Positions 5,738-6,005 of a stretch of DNA of 6,005 nucleotides are shown here, piece by piece. This DNA is from Methanosarcinales archaeon (lineage in GTDB: Archaea > Halobacteriota > Methanosarcinia > Methanosarcinales > Methanogasteraceae): NCBI GenBank assembly GCA_030609345.1, contig JAUWCK010000073.1, positions 1 to 6,005 of the forward strand, given 5' to 3'. A program made the position numbers and the translations under genes. The notes below the pieces were generated by a model. It was given only the letters and a program-made list of their open reading frames with translations. It was not told the origin of the DNA and did no database searches. Numbering within the stretch: position 1 is the stretch's first letter; every line of letters begins with the position of its first letter.

Positions 5738-6005
5738 ATACGCCTGCTGGTATAACCAGACTGCGCTCGCCTGCTGGTCGGAACGTTCGCATCGCACCCT
5801 TGGCGTACTCCTTCCTGATGTAGGAGAAGTCGAACACCAGTGATGGGTCAGCGAAGCAGACCTTAACGAGTGGGTTGCAGCAGTATGCATCATGTGCACC
5901 TGCGTGCGCTGCACCAGTGAATCCTGCGTACTCGCCCTGGTGACCTACGTTCATCGCGTAGTTCGGGTAGTTTGCGCCTCTGAGTTCGAGGCAGCATCCC
6001 TCGTC
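5736..6005 (-). CDS. mcrA: Methyl-coenzyme M reductase alpha subunit, C-terminal 89 residues
   Basis: Alpha subunit of the nickel-F430 enzyme methyl- (or alkyl-) coenzyme M reductase, which forms methane and the CoM-S-S-CoB heterodisulfide from methyl-CoM and CoB, or runs in reverse to activate methane or longer alkanes; it acts in the cytoplasm as an (alpha-beta-gamma)2 complex. Only the end is present: the gene enters from the right edge at [20 protein letters not shown]. The hallmark [17 protein letters not shown] is intact, followed by [17 protein letters not shown] and the terminal [12 protein letters not shown]. Counting back from the C-terminus against Methanothermobacter McrA, the Asn and Val of MNVGHQ match active-site residues alpha-481 and 482. 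Differences from the sequences I know are AHDAY where RGDA(F/W) or RQDAW is common, and five cysteines (DEGCC, AYCC, KVC). The stop is TAG, with a second in-frame TAG two codons later. mcrA is normally the last gene of mcrBDCGA, consistent with the terminator right behind it. Too little is present to tell a methane from an alkane enzyme. Confidence 0.95.
   Translation of the reverse strand, partial: DEGCCLELRGANYPNYAMNVGHQGEYAGFTGAAHAGAHDAYCCNPLVKVCFADPSLVFDFSYIRKEYAKGAMRTFRPAGERSLVIPAGV

Noticed and set aside
5727..5738. Pyrrolysine read-through of the mcrA TAG
   Set aside because: A second in-frame TAG follows two codons later, the terminator lies directly behind, and McrA normally ends at this point.
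5602..5823. Plus-strand frame starting GTG right behind an AAGGAGGGG that looks like an SD site
   Set aside because: The GTG begins within a few bases of the SD-like sequence, the frame runs through the mcr terminator and antisense into mcrA, and its translation across A-rich sequence is a Lys/Arg run.
5609..5914. Open frame of 101 codons on the minus strand
   Set aside because: It overlaps mcrA in another frame and translates the terminator T tract as a Phe run; mcrA itself is certain.
1..6005. CRISPR, tRNA, insertion sequence, phage or toxin-antitoxin content
   Set aside because: No regular repeats with spacers, cloverleaf, terminal inverted repeats, transposase or small paired genes were seen; coding density is ordinary.

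Overview
The window looks like chromosomal DNA of a euryarchaeon with methyl-coenzyme M reductase, that is, a methanogen or an anaerobic methane/alkane oxidiser. The evidence is the last 89 codons of an McrA-type protein at the right edge, an archaeal SecY, archaeal/eukaryotic-type ribosomal proteins uL15 and eS1, archaeal TATA-like boxes about 25-30 bases upstream of starts, and Shine-Dalgarno (SD) sites complementary to an archaeal 16S 3' end. A lineage cannot be fixed from this much sequence; Methanomicrobia or a related group (including ANME or Syntrophoarchaeum-like lineages) is a reasonable guess.

Left part (1-2552, all minus strand): eS1 (rps3ae, TTG start), then uL15 (rpl15) with its own TATA-like box, then secY, cut by the left edge just before its C-terminus. 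rpl15 and secY are 22 bases apart and are probably co-transcribed. This looks like the end of the archaeal spc ribosomal cluster, but with rps3ae upstream of rpl15 in place of the usual rps5-rpl30.

Middle part: an A/T-rich divergent intergenic region (2553-2630) with one TATA-like core that fits both directions separates rps3ae from a plus-strand Na+/Ca2+-exchanger-family (CaCA) membrane protein (2631-3560). The exchanger converges on a minus-strand ClC chloride channel/transporter with a C-terminal CBS-domain pair (3727-5553, GTG start). Between them lie 166 bases with three oligo-T/G-rich segments spaced about 42 bases apart, which may act as terminators.

Right part: 182 bases with a ClC promoter and a clear hairpin plus T-tract terminator lead into the 3' end of mcrA (minus strand), normally the last gene of mcrBDCGA. 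The genes serve protein synthesis and export (eS1, uL15, SecY), ion homeostasis (CaCA, ClC) and central C1/alkane metabolism (McrA). I saw no mobile element, CRISPR array, tRNA or defence gene. I do not see a clearly undescribed system. The most useful leads are the residue changes in ClC and McrA, the ribosomal gene order, and the regulatory architecture.
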